DNA from: Acidimicrobiia bacterium
GTDB lineage: Bacteria; Actinomycetota; Acidimicrobiia; Spongiisociales; UBA5794
Reading direction: 5' to 3'
NCBI GenBank assembly: GCA_036396535.1
Contig: DASWKR010000057.1
Location: 62,001 to 126,000, forward strand
DNA: 64,000 nt
In this document: positions 53,641 to 64,000 of the stretch, in pieces
Layout: every line of letters starts with the position of its first letter
How positions within the stretch are numbered: the stretch's first letter is position 1
The notes under the pieces: generated by a model
The model's input: only the letters and a program-made list of their open reading frames with translations
Databases searched by the model: none
What the model was told of the DNA's origin: nothing
Program-made: the position numbers and the translations under genes

Positions 53641-54929
53641 CGGTCGAGGACCAGGGCCGCCCCGAGCCCTCCGGCCGCGCACTGTGCGATCAGCGCCGTT
53701 CCGCCGTCTCGCCGCTGCAGCTCATTCGCCATTGTGAGCGCCTGACGAGCACCTGTGGCCGCGAACGGGTGACCGAGGGCGATCGAGCCACCGTACAGAT
53801 TGAGCCGATCCTCGTCGATGGGCCCCACCGCCCCGTCACGGCCCAGGTTACGACGCGCCCAGTCGTCGGAACCGAACGCAGCCAGGTTCGACAGCATCTG
53901 AGCCGCGAAGGCCTCGTGGAAGTCGACCACGTCGATGTCGGCCATCGTCAACCCAGCCCGATCCAGGGCGTCCGGCACGGCAAAAGCCGGACCCATCAGC
54001 ATCTGCCAGGACGGATCGATGGCCGCAAACCCCCACGATCGGACGAACGCCTTCGGCTCGATGCTCCTCTCGTGGCAGGCCTGCTCGCTCATGAGAACGA
54101 TGGCCGCCGACCCGTCAGTCAGAGGAGAGGAGTTGCCCGCCGTGACGGTCCCGTTGACGCGGTCGAACACGGGACGCAGCGATGCCAGCTTCTCGAGGGT
54201 CGAGTCGGGCCGCAGTATGCCGTCGCGCCGCACGACGACCTCGTACGCCGCCGGAACCGCCACGGTCATCACCTCGTCGTCGAAGACGCCCTTCTCCCAC
54301 GCGTCGGTCGCCTTGCGGTGCGACTCGAGAGCGTAGAGATCCTGGGCTGCGCGATCGATGCGGTTCTCGCGCGCCATCTTCTCGGCGGCCTGACCCATCG
54401 TCAACCCACTCGAGAGGTCGGCGAGGGCCGGCGGACGTGGCACGAGATGCTTGGGACGGAGCCCGGCGAACGCTCTCGTCTTCGAGATGGCGTCCTTGGC
54501 CGCTCCCGCCCTCATGAGGGCGTCGACGACCGCGCCGTCGTAGGTGATCGGCGGGCGCGACAGGCTGTCTGCTCCCCCGGCGATCACGACGTCTGCCGAC
54601 CCCTCGATGATGGCCCGCGCCCCATCGACGATCGCCTGGGTGGACGTGGCGCACGCCCGGCTCACCGAGTAGGCATCGACCCTCGCAGGGAGCCCCGATC
54701 GCAGCGCCACCTCGCGGGCGATGTTGGGAGCGGCGACGTCTGCGACGACTGCGCCGAAGATCACGAGATCCACGTCGTCGTGGGACAAGGGCGAGCGGGC
54801 GAGCAACTCTGTCATGTTGGCGGCTGCGAGATCGAGGGCCGAGAGCTCCTTGAACGTCGTGGCGGACTTGACGAACGGTGTGCGCAGGCCACCCACGATG
54901 GCAACCCTGCGTTTCTCTCGTGGCGTCAC
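53637..54929 (-). CDS. Acyl-CoA thiolase (FadI/acetyl-CoA acyltransferase)
   Basis: A 430-residue thiolase. The nucleophile cysteine is in YSVSRACATSTQAI near 95; the other active-site pieces are VDFHEAFAAQ near 345, SIALGHPFAATGARQ near 385 and AQCAAGGLGAAL at the end. It cleaves 3-ketoacyl-CoA into acetyl-CoA and a shorter acyl-CoA, the last step of beta-oxidation, and is the partner of the following FadJ-like protein. A palindrome lies 47 bases upstream of the start. Confidence 0.94.
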   Translation of the reverse strand: MTPREKRRVAIVGGLRTPFVKSATTFKELSALDLAAANMTELLARSPLSHDDVDLVIFGAVVADVAAPNIAREVALRSGLPARVDAYSVSRACATSTQAIVDGARAIIEGSADVVIAGGADSLSRPPITYDGAVVDALMRAGAAKDAISKTRAFAGLRPKHLVPRPPALADLSSGLTMGQAAEKMARENRIDRAAQDLYALESHRKATDAWEKGVFDDEVMTVAVPAAYEVVVRRDGILRPDSTLEKLASLRPVFDRVNGTVTAGNSSPLTDGSAAIVLMSEQACHERSIEPKAFVRSWGFAAIDPSWQMLMGPAFAVPDALDRAGLTMADIDVVDFHEAFAAQMLSNLAAFGSDDWARRNLGRDGAVGPIDEDRLNLYGGSIALGHPFAATGARQALTMANELQRRDGGTALIAQCAAGGLGAALVLDR

Positions 54930-54975
54930 GTGTCACGTCCTTTCGGCCCGCCGGCCGTGCGCCGAATCCTAGAAC

Positions 54976-54991
54976 TTGAGCGAGAGCTCAA
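54976..54991 (-). promoter_or_regulatory. Palindromic operator in front of the beta-oxidation operon
   Basis: TTGAGC-GAGA-GCTCAA is a perfect 6-bp inverted repeat with a 4-base spacer. On the minus strand TAGGAT, 14 bases downstream, is a candidate -10 box, so the site would cover the -35 region. Its shape fits binding of a TetR- or GntR-type repressor of fatty-acid genes, none of which is encoded nearby. Confidence 0.55.
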
Positions 54992-55027
54992 TTTTCGCGG
55001 CGAACAAACGCCGGGCCACACCGCAGA

Positions 55028-55525
55028 TCACTGCTTGCACGACTTCGTGTTCTCCCCCTCGTAGCAGAAGTCCTTGCCGGGGCCGCCCCGCAGCCTGTCG
55101 CGCTGCGGACCGCCCCAGAGGACGTCCGCCCCCTTGCGACCGAAGAGACGGTCCCTGCCCCTCTCTCCGTACAGCGTGTCGTCGCCATGGCCGCCGTAGA
55201 CGTAGTCGTCGCCGTCGCCTCCGAAGACGACGTCGCGCTTCTTTCCACCTCGAATGCTGTCAGCGCCCGATCCACCGTAGATGGTGTCCTGGCCGTCGCC
55301 ACCGCAGATGGTGTCTCTCGCGCCGAAGCCCTGGATGAAGTCGTTCCCGTCTCCTCCGGCGATCACGTCCCGGTCGGGAGTGCCCTGCAGGAAGTCGTCG
55401 CCGCTCGTGCCGGAGATCGTCACCTTCTTGCCCTGGCACGTGTTCGGCACCCCGCCCGCCTGCGAGAGCGGCCCAACCACCATCGCGGAGAGCACTGCGA
55501 ACGCCACGACCGTTCTCTTCCGCAT
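55028..55525 (-). CDS. Secreted RTX-like calcium-binding repeat protein
   Basis: A 165-residue secreted protein starting at MRKRTVVAFAV (ATG 55525), with a signal peptide ending near residue 27. The mature chain is a run of about ten nonapeptide-type repeats (GGDGNDFIQG, GGDGQDTIYG, GGSGADSIRG, GGDGDDYVYG, GGHGDDTLYG and so on), which form a beta-roll binding Ca2+ in hemolysin-type proteins. A pair of cysteines near the end (CYEGENTKSC) may close the roll. An ATG seven codons upstream is also possible. Confidence 0.85.
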   Translation of the reverse strand: MRKRTVVAFAVLSAMVVGPLSQAGGVPNTCQGKKVTISGTSGDDFLQGTPDRDVIAGGDGNDFIQGFGARDTICGGDGQDTIYGGSGADSIRGGKKRDVVFGGDGDDYVYGGHGDDTLYGERGRDRLFGRKGADVLWGGPQRDRLRGGPGKDFCYEGENTKSCKQ

Positions 55526-55666
55526 GGCGCCAGACCGTACCAGCAAGTGGCACGTCGCTGGTGTGGGCCGTGCCCCCGAGGAGCGTGCCGGAACGGCCGG
55601 ACACGGTTCAGCCGACCTCGGTGCGAGGTGCGCTCGGCCCGGGACAAAGCGTCATAGCCTGAGGAG

Positions 55667-56500
55667 ATGGCGATCCTCTTCGGCCTGATGGCGGCCGTCT
55701 TCTCGGGCTCGGGCGACTTCCTGGGCGGACTGGCGAGCCGGCATGGCCGCATCGTGGCGATCGCGATCGCGTCGCACCTGGCCGGCATCGTCGCCACCTT
55801 CGCAATCGCACCGTTCGTCGGGGGCAACCCGACGGCAGTCGATCTGGGGTGGGGCGCGGCTGCAGGGGTCTGCGGAGCGATCGGCATCGTGGCGCTGTAC
55901 ACCGGATTCTCTCGAAGTGACATCGCGATCGTCTCCCCGATCGCCGCGGTCGGCGCGGCGGGATTCCCTGTGGCCTACGCCTTCATCTCGGGCGATCGAC
56001 CGGGAACCCTGACGACTGCGGGTCTCCTGGTCGGAATGGGGGGGATCTGGCTCATCAGCCGAGGGAGGTCGACGACGAAGGGGACGCACGCTGGTGTCGG
56101 GGTGGCATACGGCGTCGCCGCCGGCCTCGGCTTCGGGTGGCTCCTCGTCTTCCTCGGACTCACGTCACAGGATGCAGGCATCTGGCCGCTGGCCCCGGCC
56201 CGGGCCGCCGGAGGCGTGTTCCTCGTGTTCGTCGCCCTGGTCCTGCGAAGAGACCTCGTGCCTTCCAGGCCGGCGGTCGCGCCGCTCGTAGGGGCGGGCG
56301 CCGCCACCATCGTCGGAAACGGGGCGTTCATCCTGGCGACGCAAACCGGCTCACTGGCGGTCGCCTCGGTTCTCGCCGCGATGTTCCCTGCGGCAACCGT
56401 GGTCCTGGCGCGGCTCGTCATGTCGGAGCGTCTCACGAGGACACGGCTGGCAGGCCTCGGACTCGCTCTCATCGCAATCGGCATGGTGGCCGCCGGCTGA
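55667..56500 (+). CDS. EamA / DMT family transporter
   Basis: A 277-residue membrane protein with about ten hydrophobic helices in two EamA halves (AVFSGSGDFLGGLAS near the start of the first; VAYGVAAGLGFGWLLVFLGL opens the second). The closing RLTRTRLAGLGLALIAIGMVAAG is typical of EamA ends. Such transporters export amino acids or other metabolites. It is divergent from the RTX gene, with 140 bases between them. Confidence 0.88.
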   Translation: MAILFGLMAAVFSGSGDFLGGLASRHGRIVAIAIASHLAGIVATFAIAPFVGGNPTAVDLGWGAAAGVCGAIGIVALYTGFSRSDIAIVSPIAAVGAAGFPVAYAFISGDRPGTLTTAGLLVGMGGIWLISRGRSTTKGTHAGVGVAYGVAAGLGFGWLLVFLGLTSQDAGIWPLAPARAAGGVFLVFVALVLRRDLVPSRPAVAPLVGAGAATIVGNGAFILATQTGSLAVASVLAAMFPAATVVLARLVMSERLTRTRLAGLGLALIAIGMVAAG

Positions 56501-56543
56501 GACTGCTCGCCGGTGACACTCGCCTGACCGGCCCTCGTCATCT

Positions 56544-56557
56544 GGGGCGCTCGCCCC
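56544..56557 (+). terminator. Short hairpin after the EamA transporter gene
   Basis: GGGGC and GCCCC pair around GCTC, followed by ATTT. It is a small possible terminator between the transporter gene and the next small gene. Confidence 0.45.
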
Positions 56558-56609
56558 ATTTCCCGAACGAGGCTGTATTTCCACGGGCGCACTGCCGATA
56601 AACCCGACC

Positions 56610-56891
56610 ATGATCTTTCGCCGTCGCAAGAAGGCCGAGGAGGAGATCCCGACCGGAGAGTGGCTCGAGTCACCGGCCGGATCGGGAGACGACTCGCGCA
56701 AGAGCTACTCCGATGCCATGACGGACCGGCTCCATCGCCTCAATGGCTACACGTACGAGTTCAAGGCCGAGGAAGCGGCCGAGGTCGAGGCTCGCCTCCG
56801 GCGCATGTTCTACGGCGCCAAGGTCGAAGGCGCCACGCCGGACGACATCGTGTCGGCGAATAAGCGCCAGAACCGGTACGAGCAGCGCTGA
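56610..56891 (+). CDS. Hypothetical small charged protein
   Basis: A 93-residue soluble protein rich in charged residues (RRRKKAEEEIPTGEW at the start). It is largely predicted helical, with DRLHRLNGYTYEFKAEEAAEVEARLRRMF as the central part. It has no recognised domain, signal or membrane helix. It precedes a 370-base stretch without coding evidence that may hold a structured RNA. Confidence 0.65.
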   Translation: MIFRRRKKAEEEIPTGEWLESPAGSGDDSRKSYSDAMTDRLHRLNGYTYEFKAEEAAEVEARLRRMFYGAKVEGATPDDIVSANKRQNRYEQR

Positions 56892-56981
56892 GCGCTCTTC
56901 GGAGCCAACCAATCCACGCCAAGCCCGGAAGGTTGCCCGCCGCTCACGAGTAGAGTTGGTGCCTGTCCGGGAATGGTGTTC

Positions 56982-57172
56982 GGAGGTGGGAAACACGACG
57001 CCCTGCGCGACGGGACGCGTCGTCGGTCGGCGCATCGAGGCGTCCGGATTCGTCGTGCAGGAGCTTTCCCGCCTTCTCCACCTCCTAGGTCGGCCATCGA
57101 AGAGCGCGCTGCTCGAGGTGGCTGTGCGAGCGAGAGCGACCGGTCTACCCCCCTTGCCGGTCGCTCTTGCTC
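56982..57172 (+). ncRNA. Candidate structured non-coding RNA ending in a strong hairpin
   Basis: The stretch 56892-57263 has no convincing gene. GGAGGTGG (56982-56989) can pair with CCACCTCC (57078-57085), enclosing a hairpin CGACGC/GCGTCG (56996-57022). Next comes a 16-bp stem (57128-57143 with 57157-57172, one G-T pair) with a 13-base loop containing six cytosines. A C6 loop recalls 6C RNA of actinobacteria, but I see only one such loop, so I do not name it. It could be an RNA gene, a leader or just a terminator region. Confidence 0.35.
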
Positions 57173-57263
57173 AATCTGAGCACGCCGGCGCGCGGACTAG
57201 TCACTCCGTCGGGGGGACCATGCGGTCGCCCGATATACTCGGTTGCCGCCCCGACTCGAGGCA

Positions 57264-57950
57264 ATGGATCTCACCCTTCTCGCCGCAGAGCTCGAACCCG
57301 ATTTCGTCGACGTGTTCGCCGAGTTCGACGAAACGCGCGTCCTGACCCCCCCCGTCCCCGTCGACCTCGGTGGCGTGGCCGCCGACGTGTATCCCGACGA
57401 CCTCGACGAGGACACGGCGTACGAGATGATCGGCGCAGCCGCCCCGAGGATGCCCATCATCACGTTGCGATGGCACGAAGACGGCGCCGAGCCGTTCGAC
57501 ACCACGCTCGACCTCGTCCCGATCGGCGACCTGGTGTACGTGACGGTGTCACCGGACTATGCCATCGAGCAGTCCTGGGAGGCCATCGCAGCCTTCGCCG
57601 GATACACGCCGGCGGTCGATGCTCCGTTCTTCCTCGAGTTGATGAAGGACAACGGCACCCGCCTCGGCCTCGACCTGCTCTCGAGCCTGCCGACCACCGT
57701 GATCACCAAGCGCCTCGAGCCGATCACAGTGCTGCTGGCGTGGCGGCTGTACCTCAAGTGGGACGAGGAGCGGAACCAGGGTGCCTGGCGCACCGCAGCC
57801 GAGTACCTTCCATCCTCGCTGCGGCGATTCTCGAGGCTGGAGGAGGCCGCCAAGGCGGTCGCCGGCGGAGGAACGCCCGAGCAGCAGGACGAGTTCCTCG
57901 CCTCGTACGTCGCCGCGACGTACGAGGGTCTCGTCGCCCGCTCGACGTGA
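57264..57950 (+). CDS. Hypothetical protein
   Basis: A 228-residue protein from ATG 57264 (MDLTLLAAELEPDF). It is soluble and acidic, with ITLRWHEDGAEPFDTTLD near 70 and PTTVITKRLEPITVLLAWRLYLKWDEERNQGAW in the second half. The region resembles no domain I recognise. Its C-terminal tail (ASYVAATYEG) is encoded by a 27-bp hairpin element, so the ending may be acquired. An upstream start at 57243 is also open. Confidence 0.6.
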   Translation: MDLTLLAAELEPDFVDVFAEFDETRVLTPPVPVDLGGVAADVYPDDLDEDTAYEMIGAAAPRMPIITLRWHEDGAEPFDTTLDLVPIGDLVYVTVSPDYAIEQSWEAIAAFAGYTPAVDAPFFLELMKDNGTRLGLDLLSSLPTTVITKRLEPITVLLAWRLYLKWDEERNQGAWRTAAEYLPSSLRRFSRLEEAAKAVAGGGTPEQQDEFLASYVAATYEGLVARST

Positions 57951-57978
57951 CCCTCGTACTTCGCGGCGAGGTACGAGG
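57901..57978. repeat. Pair of REP-like palindromic hairpins
   Basis: Two 27-base hairpins, at 57901-57927 and 57952-57978, each have a 12-bp stem and 3-base loop. CCTCGTACGTCG-CCG-CGACGTACGAGG is perfect; the second has one T-G pair and loop CGG. The second is an inverted near-copy of the first including the flanking GACC. The first lies inside the 3' end of a hypothetical gene and the second just before the amidase start. Confidence 0.7.
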
Positions 57979-57990
57979 CGGCGACGTCCC

Positions 57991-59496
57991 ATGAGGCTGT
58001 CCGAGTACGCCGATCACGACGCCGTCGGCCTTGCATCGCTCGTCGCAGCGGGTGAGGTGGCGCCGCGCGAGCTGCTCGACCTGGCGATCGAGGCCTGCGA
58101 GGCCGTCAATCCTCGCATCAACGCCGTCATCGCGACAGATTTCGAGAGGGCGCGGCGCGCCGCCCGAGCGGATCTGCCGGACGGGCCTTTCCGGGGAGTC
58201 CCCTTCTTGGTGAAGGACCTCACGGTCGAAGAGGGCAAGGTGACGACGTTCGGGTCCGTGTTCTTCCGCAACTTCACGGCGGAGACGAGCGCAACCATGG
58301 TCTCGCGCATGCTTGCGACGGGTTTGATCTCGCTCGGGCGCACGAGCACACCGGAGTTCGGCCTGCTGCCGACGACGGAGCCGACGCTGTTCGGCTCGAC
58401 GAAGAACCCGTGGAGCCTCGACCACTCGCCGGGCGGCTCGAGTGGGGGTTCGGCGGCGGCGGTCGTGGCGGGGGTCGTCCCGATGGCCCACGCCAGCGAC
58501 GGGGGAGGGTCGATCAGGATCCCCGCTTCTGCGTGCGGGATCTTCGGTCTGAAGCCGAGCAGAGGCAGGATGCCTCGGTTCCCGGCGTCCGCGGCGGACA
58601 TCGTCTCGACGGACCTCTGCGTGAGCAGATCCGTCCGCGACACGGCAACGATGCTCGACGCGACGCACGGCGCCGTCCCCGGGGACCGTTACTTCGTCGC
58701 GCCGCCCGACCGCCCGTTCGCCGAAGCAGTTGCTCGTGACCCTGCCCGGCTTCGGGTGGCGTACAGCCTCCACGACCTGCGGGGCGAGAGACTCGACGAC
58801 GACTGCATCGCCGCCGTCGAGTCGACGGCGACCCTGCTCGACGAGCTCGGACATGAGGTGATCGAAGGGCGCCCCGTTCTCGACGCCGACGCCCTAGCAG
58901 ACGCCTTCCTCGAGCTGTGGGCGGCGCTGGCCGCCAACGCCTTCGAGCTGATCCTCGCCGAGGTCGGGAGGAGGAGGATCGGCCGCGCCATGAAGAGGGT
59001 GCTCGGCGACCACAGGACGCTCCGGGTGCTCGCCAGGCTCGACGAGCGCAAGACTGGCATGCCCGCCTTCGAGCCGTTCACGCGGATGCTGGTCGACAGG
59101 TCGCGCCGGCTCAGCCAGGGCCACTACCTCCTCACCGACGCATACCTCCAGGCCACGTCGTACGAGCTGGCCCGCTTCTTCGAGAGCTGCGACGTCTGGC
59201 TGACACCGACGCTCGGGTCGGCGCCTGTGAGGATCGGCGAGATCGACCAGTCCGTCGAGTGGGAGGTCATCCGTGAACAGGTGGAGCGCTACGTCCCGTT
59301 CACGCCGATCGCCAACTTCTCGGGGAGACCGGCGATGAGCGTTCCGCTCCACTGGACCGGCAACGGACTCCCGGTCGGCTCCCACTTCCTCGGCGAGCCG
59401 GGCGCCGAGGCAACCCTCCTCGGCCTCGCCGGTCAGCTCGAGCGCGCCCGGCCGTGGTGGAACAGGCGACCGCCGTCGTCGATCGACGCCACATGA
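57991..59496 (+). CDS. Amidase (amidase signature family)
   Basis: A 501-residue amidase signature enzyme. The catalytic triad is visible as K75 (GVPFLVKDL), the cis-serine in GGSSGGSA at 148-155 and the nucleophile S174 in DGGGSIRIPAS. Family members hydrolyse a wide range of amides, including GatA-type and fatty amides; the lack of a GatB/GatC neighbour argues against an aminoacyl-tRNA role. ATG 57991 has a weak ribosome-binding site and lies 12 bases after a hairpin. Confidence 0.92.
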   Translation: MRLSEYADHDAVGLASLVAAGEVAPRELLDLAIEACEAVNPRINAVIATDFERARRAARADLPDGPFRGVPFLVKDLTVEEGKVTTFGSVFFRNFTAETSATMVSRMLATGLISLGRTSTPEFGLLPTTEPTLFGSTKNPWSLDHSPGGSSGGSAAAVVAGVVPMAHASDGGGSIRIPASACGIFGLKPSRGRMPRFPASAADIVSTDLCVSRSVRDTATMLDATHGAVPGDRYFVAPPDRPFAEAVARDPARLRVAYSLHDLRGERLDDDCIAAVESTATLLDELGHEVIEGRPVLDADALADAFLELWAALAANAFELILAEVGRRRIGRAMKRVLGDHRTLRVLARLDERKTGMPAFEPFTRMLVDRSRRLSQGHYLLTDAYLQATSYELARFFESCDVWLTPTLGSAPVRIGEIDQSVEWEVIREQVERYVPFTPIANFSGRPAMSVPLHWTGNGLPVGSHFLGEPGAEATLLGLAGQLERARPWWNRRPPSSIDAT

Positions 59497-59675
59497 GAGA
59501 CCTCGGCTCCGGGGCCAGGGCATCAGGAGAGGTGGTCATCTCGAGGCACCGAACCGTGGTGGCGACGTAGCGAGGTCGAGCGGCCACGAGGTTCCCGGCA
59601 AGGTTCCCGACCGGCGACTCACAGCTTCTCATGGCCAAGCCGACCGCCAACTACGAGCGGGGCAACGAAGAGGCG

Positions 59676-62525
<2,850 letters not shown>

Positions 62526-62569
62526 GCGACCCCCGTTCGGGTAGCGCCGGCACGGCGTTGTGCAGTGCC

Positions 62570-62755
62570 CCGCTCTGTCGCCGCTACCTGAGAGATTCAC
62601 CCAGGCCTGGGCCGTGGGCTTTCACCGTCGGTGGGGTGGTCGAGCCACCCGCTCTCCAGAGTCGCCTCGTGCCGGCGGTACGGGTGCCTGAGAGTTTCCC
62701 GGGGCGGTTGCTCCTTCGGCGCCGAGCCGTACGACCCGGGCTCTCCCGCCGGCCG
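62570..62755 (-). promoter_or_regulatory. Tandem glycine riboswitch upstream of gcvP
   Basis: Read on the minus strand there are two aptamers. The 5' one (about 62755-62680) has GGAGAGCCCGG, GCCGAAGGAGCAA and AAACTCTCAGGCA. The 3' one (about 62663-62575) has GGAGAGCGGG, CACCGACGGTGAAAGCC, ATCTCTCAGGTA and CGACAGAG. These are the conserved elements of the cooperative glycine riboswitch that turns on the glycine cleavage system. The gcvP start is about 45 bases further on. Confidence 0.93.
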
Positions 62756-62863
62756 TCAGCAGCGATCAGGAGGCTAACGCCTGATGACCCACGCACGGGC
62801 GATCGTGTCGCCGTGCCAGGGAGGGCCGTTTCCCCTCCCGGGTAGAGTCCCGCTCGAGGGAGG

Positions 62864-63838
62864 GTGATGGCCGGCGCAGCTCTCACGACGGAGCAGCAGA
62901 TCGACGTCTACCACTGGATGCGGCTCGCCCGCACCTTCGACGACCAGATGGTGGCGATGTGGAAGCAGGGGCGGGGTGTCGGAGGGACCTTCAGCGGCAG
63001 AGGCCATGAGGCGATCGCCGTCGGGGCCGGCTACGCGATGGAGAACGACGACGTCGTGGCCCCCATGCACCGTGACCTCGCCTGCTACCTGCTGCGCGGG
63101 CTCCATCCGCGCAGGATCATGGCCAACCTCCTCGGGAGGGCGACCGGCGTCACGGCGGGTCGCGACGCCAACCTCCACGGCCTCGGCGACCTCGATCTCA
63201 ACCTCATCGGTTTCGTGTCTCACCTCCCCCAATCGATGGCTACGGCCGCCGGGGCGGCGATGGCATTCCTCTACCGAGACGAGCCGCGTGTGGCCCTCAC
63301 GTTCGTGGGGGACGGCTCATCGAGCACCGGCCTCTTCCACGAGACACTCAACCTCGTTGCGGTACAGCGGGCGCCCCTCGTGACGATCGTCGAGAACAAC
63401 CAGTACGCATACTCCACCCCGCTCCACCAGCAGATGGCCGTGGAGGACATCGCGGCGCGCGGACCGGCCCACGGCGTACCGTCGATGATCGTCGACGGCA
63501 ACGACGTCGAGGCCGTGTTCGCCGCGACTGCCGAGGCGGTCGGCAACGCTCGGTCGGGTGGTGGCCCGTCTCTCATCGAGTGCAAGACGATGAGGATGCT
63601 CGGCCACGCCATCCACGACGGCGCCGAGTACGTGCCCCGCGAGCTCCTCGCAGAGTGGGAGAGCCGCGATCCGGTGGTCACGTACCGCAGCCGACTCGTC
63701 GAGCGGGGAGTGGCGGAGGAGGCGCTGGAAGGCATCGACGAAGGATGCGCCGTGATCGTCTCTGACGCCGTGCGCTTCGCCGAGGAGTCCGACTGGCCGG
63801 ACCCGGCGACGGTCGCCGATGGCGTTTACGCCGGATGA
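62864..63838 (+). CDS. 2-oxoacid dehydrogenase E1 component, alpha subunit
   Basis: A 324-residue thiamine-diphosphate enzyme subunit of the pyruvate / acetoin / branched-chain 2-oxoacid dehydrogenase E1 family. The ThDP-binding motif is VGDGSSSTGLFHETLNLV to ENNQYAYSTP near 150-185. The conserved segments PMHRDLACYLLRGLHP and GRDANLHGLGDLDLN lie earlier. The exact 2-oxoacid cannot be told. Its TGA overlaps the ATG of the beta subunit gene (ATGA), as in most E1 operons. Confidence 0.92.
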   Translation: MMAGAALTTEQQIDVYHWMRLARTFDDQMVAMWKQGRGVGGTFSGRGHEAIAVGAGYAMENDDVVAPMHRDLACYLLRGLHPRRIMANLLGRATGVTAGRDANLHGLGDLDLNLIGFVSHLPQSMATAAGAAMAFLYRDEPRVALTFVGDGSSSTGLFHETLNLVAVQRAPLVTIVENNQYAYSTPLHQQMAVEDIAARGPAHGVPSMIVDGNDVEAVFAATAEAVGNARSGGGPSLIECKTMRMLGHAIHDGAEYVPRELLAEWESRDPVVTYRSRLVERGVAEEALEGIDEGCAVIVSDAVRFAEESDWPDPATVADGVYAG

Positions 63839-64000
63839 CGACCGGATCGAACTTCGGCTTCGCAGACGCCGACGAGGAAGCCGCCGGCCGGGAGCTCACA
63901 TACATCGCCGCCATCAGCGAGGGGCTTCGCGAGGAGATGGCGCGCGATCCCGCCGTGCTCGTGCTCGGCGAGGACGTCGGCGGCGACTTCGGCGGTGCCT
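63835..64000 (+). CDS. 2-oxoacid dehydrogenase E1 component, beta subunit (3' partial)
   Basis: The first 55 residues of the beta subunit reach the window edge. TYIAAISEGLREEMARDP and VLVLGEDVGGDFGG match the N-terminus of E1 beta proteins (usual YREALREAL...EMErDprVfvmGEDVG). It overlaps the alpha subunit stop by four bases. Confidence 0.9.
   Translation, partial: MTTGSNFGFADADEEAAGRELTYIAAISEGLREEMARDPAVLVLGEDVGGDFGGA

Noticed and set aside
59497-59675. Gap between amidase and gcvP ends.
   Set aside because: I saw no clear hairpin, promoter or gene in it; a convergent terminator would be expected but is not obvious.

Overview
The window is GC-rich, gene-dense bacterial DNA. Many genes overlap stop-to-start (ATGA or GTGA), GTG and TTG starts are common, and one promoter looks leaderless. 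NAD-glutamate dehydrogenase of the 180 kDa type, ScyD/ScyE-like protein, separated LigD-type polymerase and ligase, and threonine-rich lipoprotein linkers suggest an actinomycete relative. A member of the class Acidimicrobiia is my best guess; this is inference from gene content, not a phylogeny.

Layout. 1-2989: end of a PEP-mutase/isocitrate-lyase family gene, a luciferase-like oxidoreductase and a CNNM/HlyC-type membrane protein. 2974-6260: an ABC-2 exporter operon that ends in its own TetR repressor, with a 16-bp palindromic operator in front of it. 6300-8530: a small accessory island with two orphan genes, a decayed IS1-like transposase, a class II tRNA-like sequence, a winged-helix-like gene with a leaderless promoter, and a KGGKARA protein.

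8579-26764 is the most notable region. It reads as a purine uptake and oxidation supercluster: a fused FeS-molybdenum hydroxylase of the selenium-dependent xanthine dehydrogenase type, an SsnA-like amidohydrolase, a shortened YgfK-like flavin/FeS-type protein, a GNAT enzyme and an alpha/beta hydrolase lacking its serine. Then come a BMP-type nucleoside ABC transporter (binding lipoprotein, double ATPase, two permeases) and a second, three-domain molybdenum hydroxylase with a guanine-deaminase-like enzyme. A metallopeptidase, a thiamine-binding-like protein and an HTH protein sit between the two halves.

26994-45514: an orphan GAF-rich histidine kinase, UvrD-like helicase, Hsp20 behind a clear promoter, cupin, LigD-type polymerase, ScyD-like secreted protein, NAD-GDH, MsrB, a kinase-like phosphotransferase, a repeat-rich acidic secreted protein, an ATP-dependent DNA ligase and an MFS transporter. 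45704-51336: a small membrane protein, a SodC-like secreted protein, an ECF sigma factor, a membrane protein that pairs an anti-sigma-like N-terminus with a copy of the small membrane protein, an MsbA-like ABC exporter, and twin secreted proteins built from two repeats each. 51466-54991: fatty-acid beta-oxidation pair (FadJ-like and thiolase) behind a palindromic operator. 55028-64000: RTX-like protein, EamA transporter, a possible structured RNA, hypothetical gene with REP-like hairpins, amidase, GcvP under a tandem glycine riboswitch, and the E1 alpha and beginning of E1 beta of a 2-oxoacid dehydrogenase.
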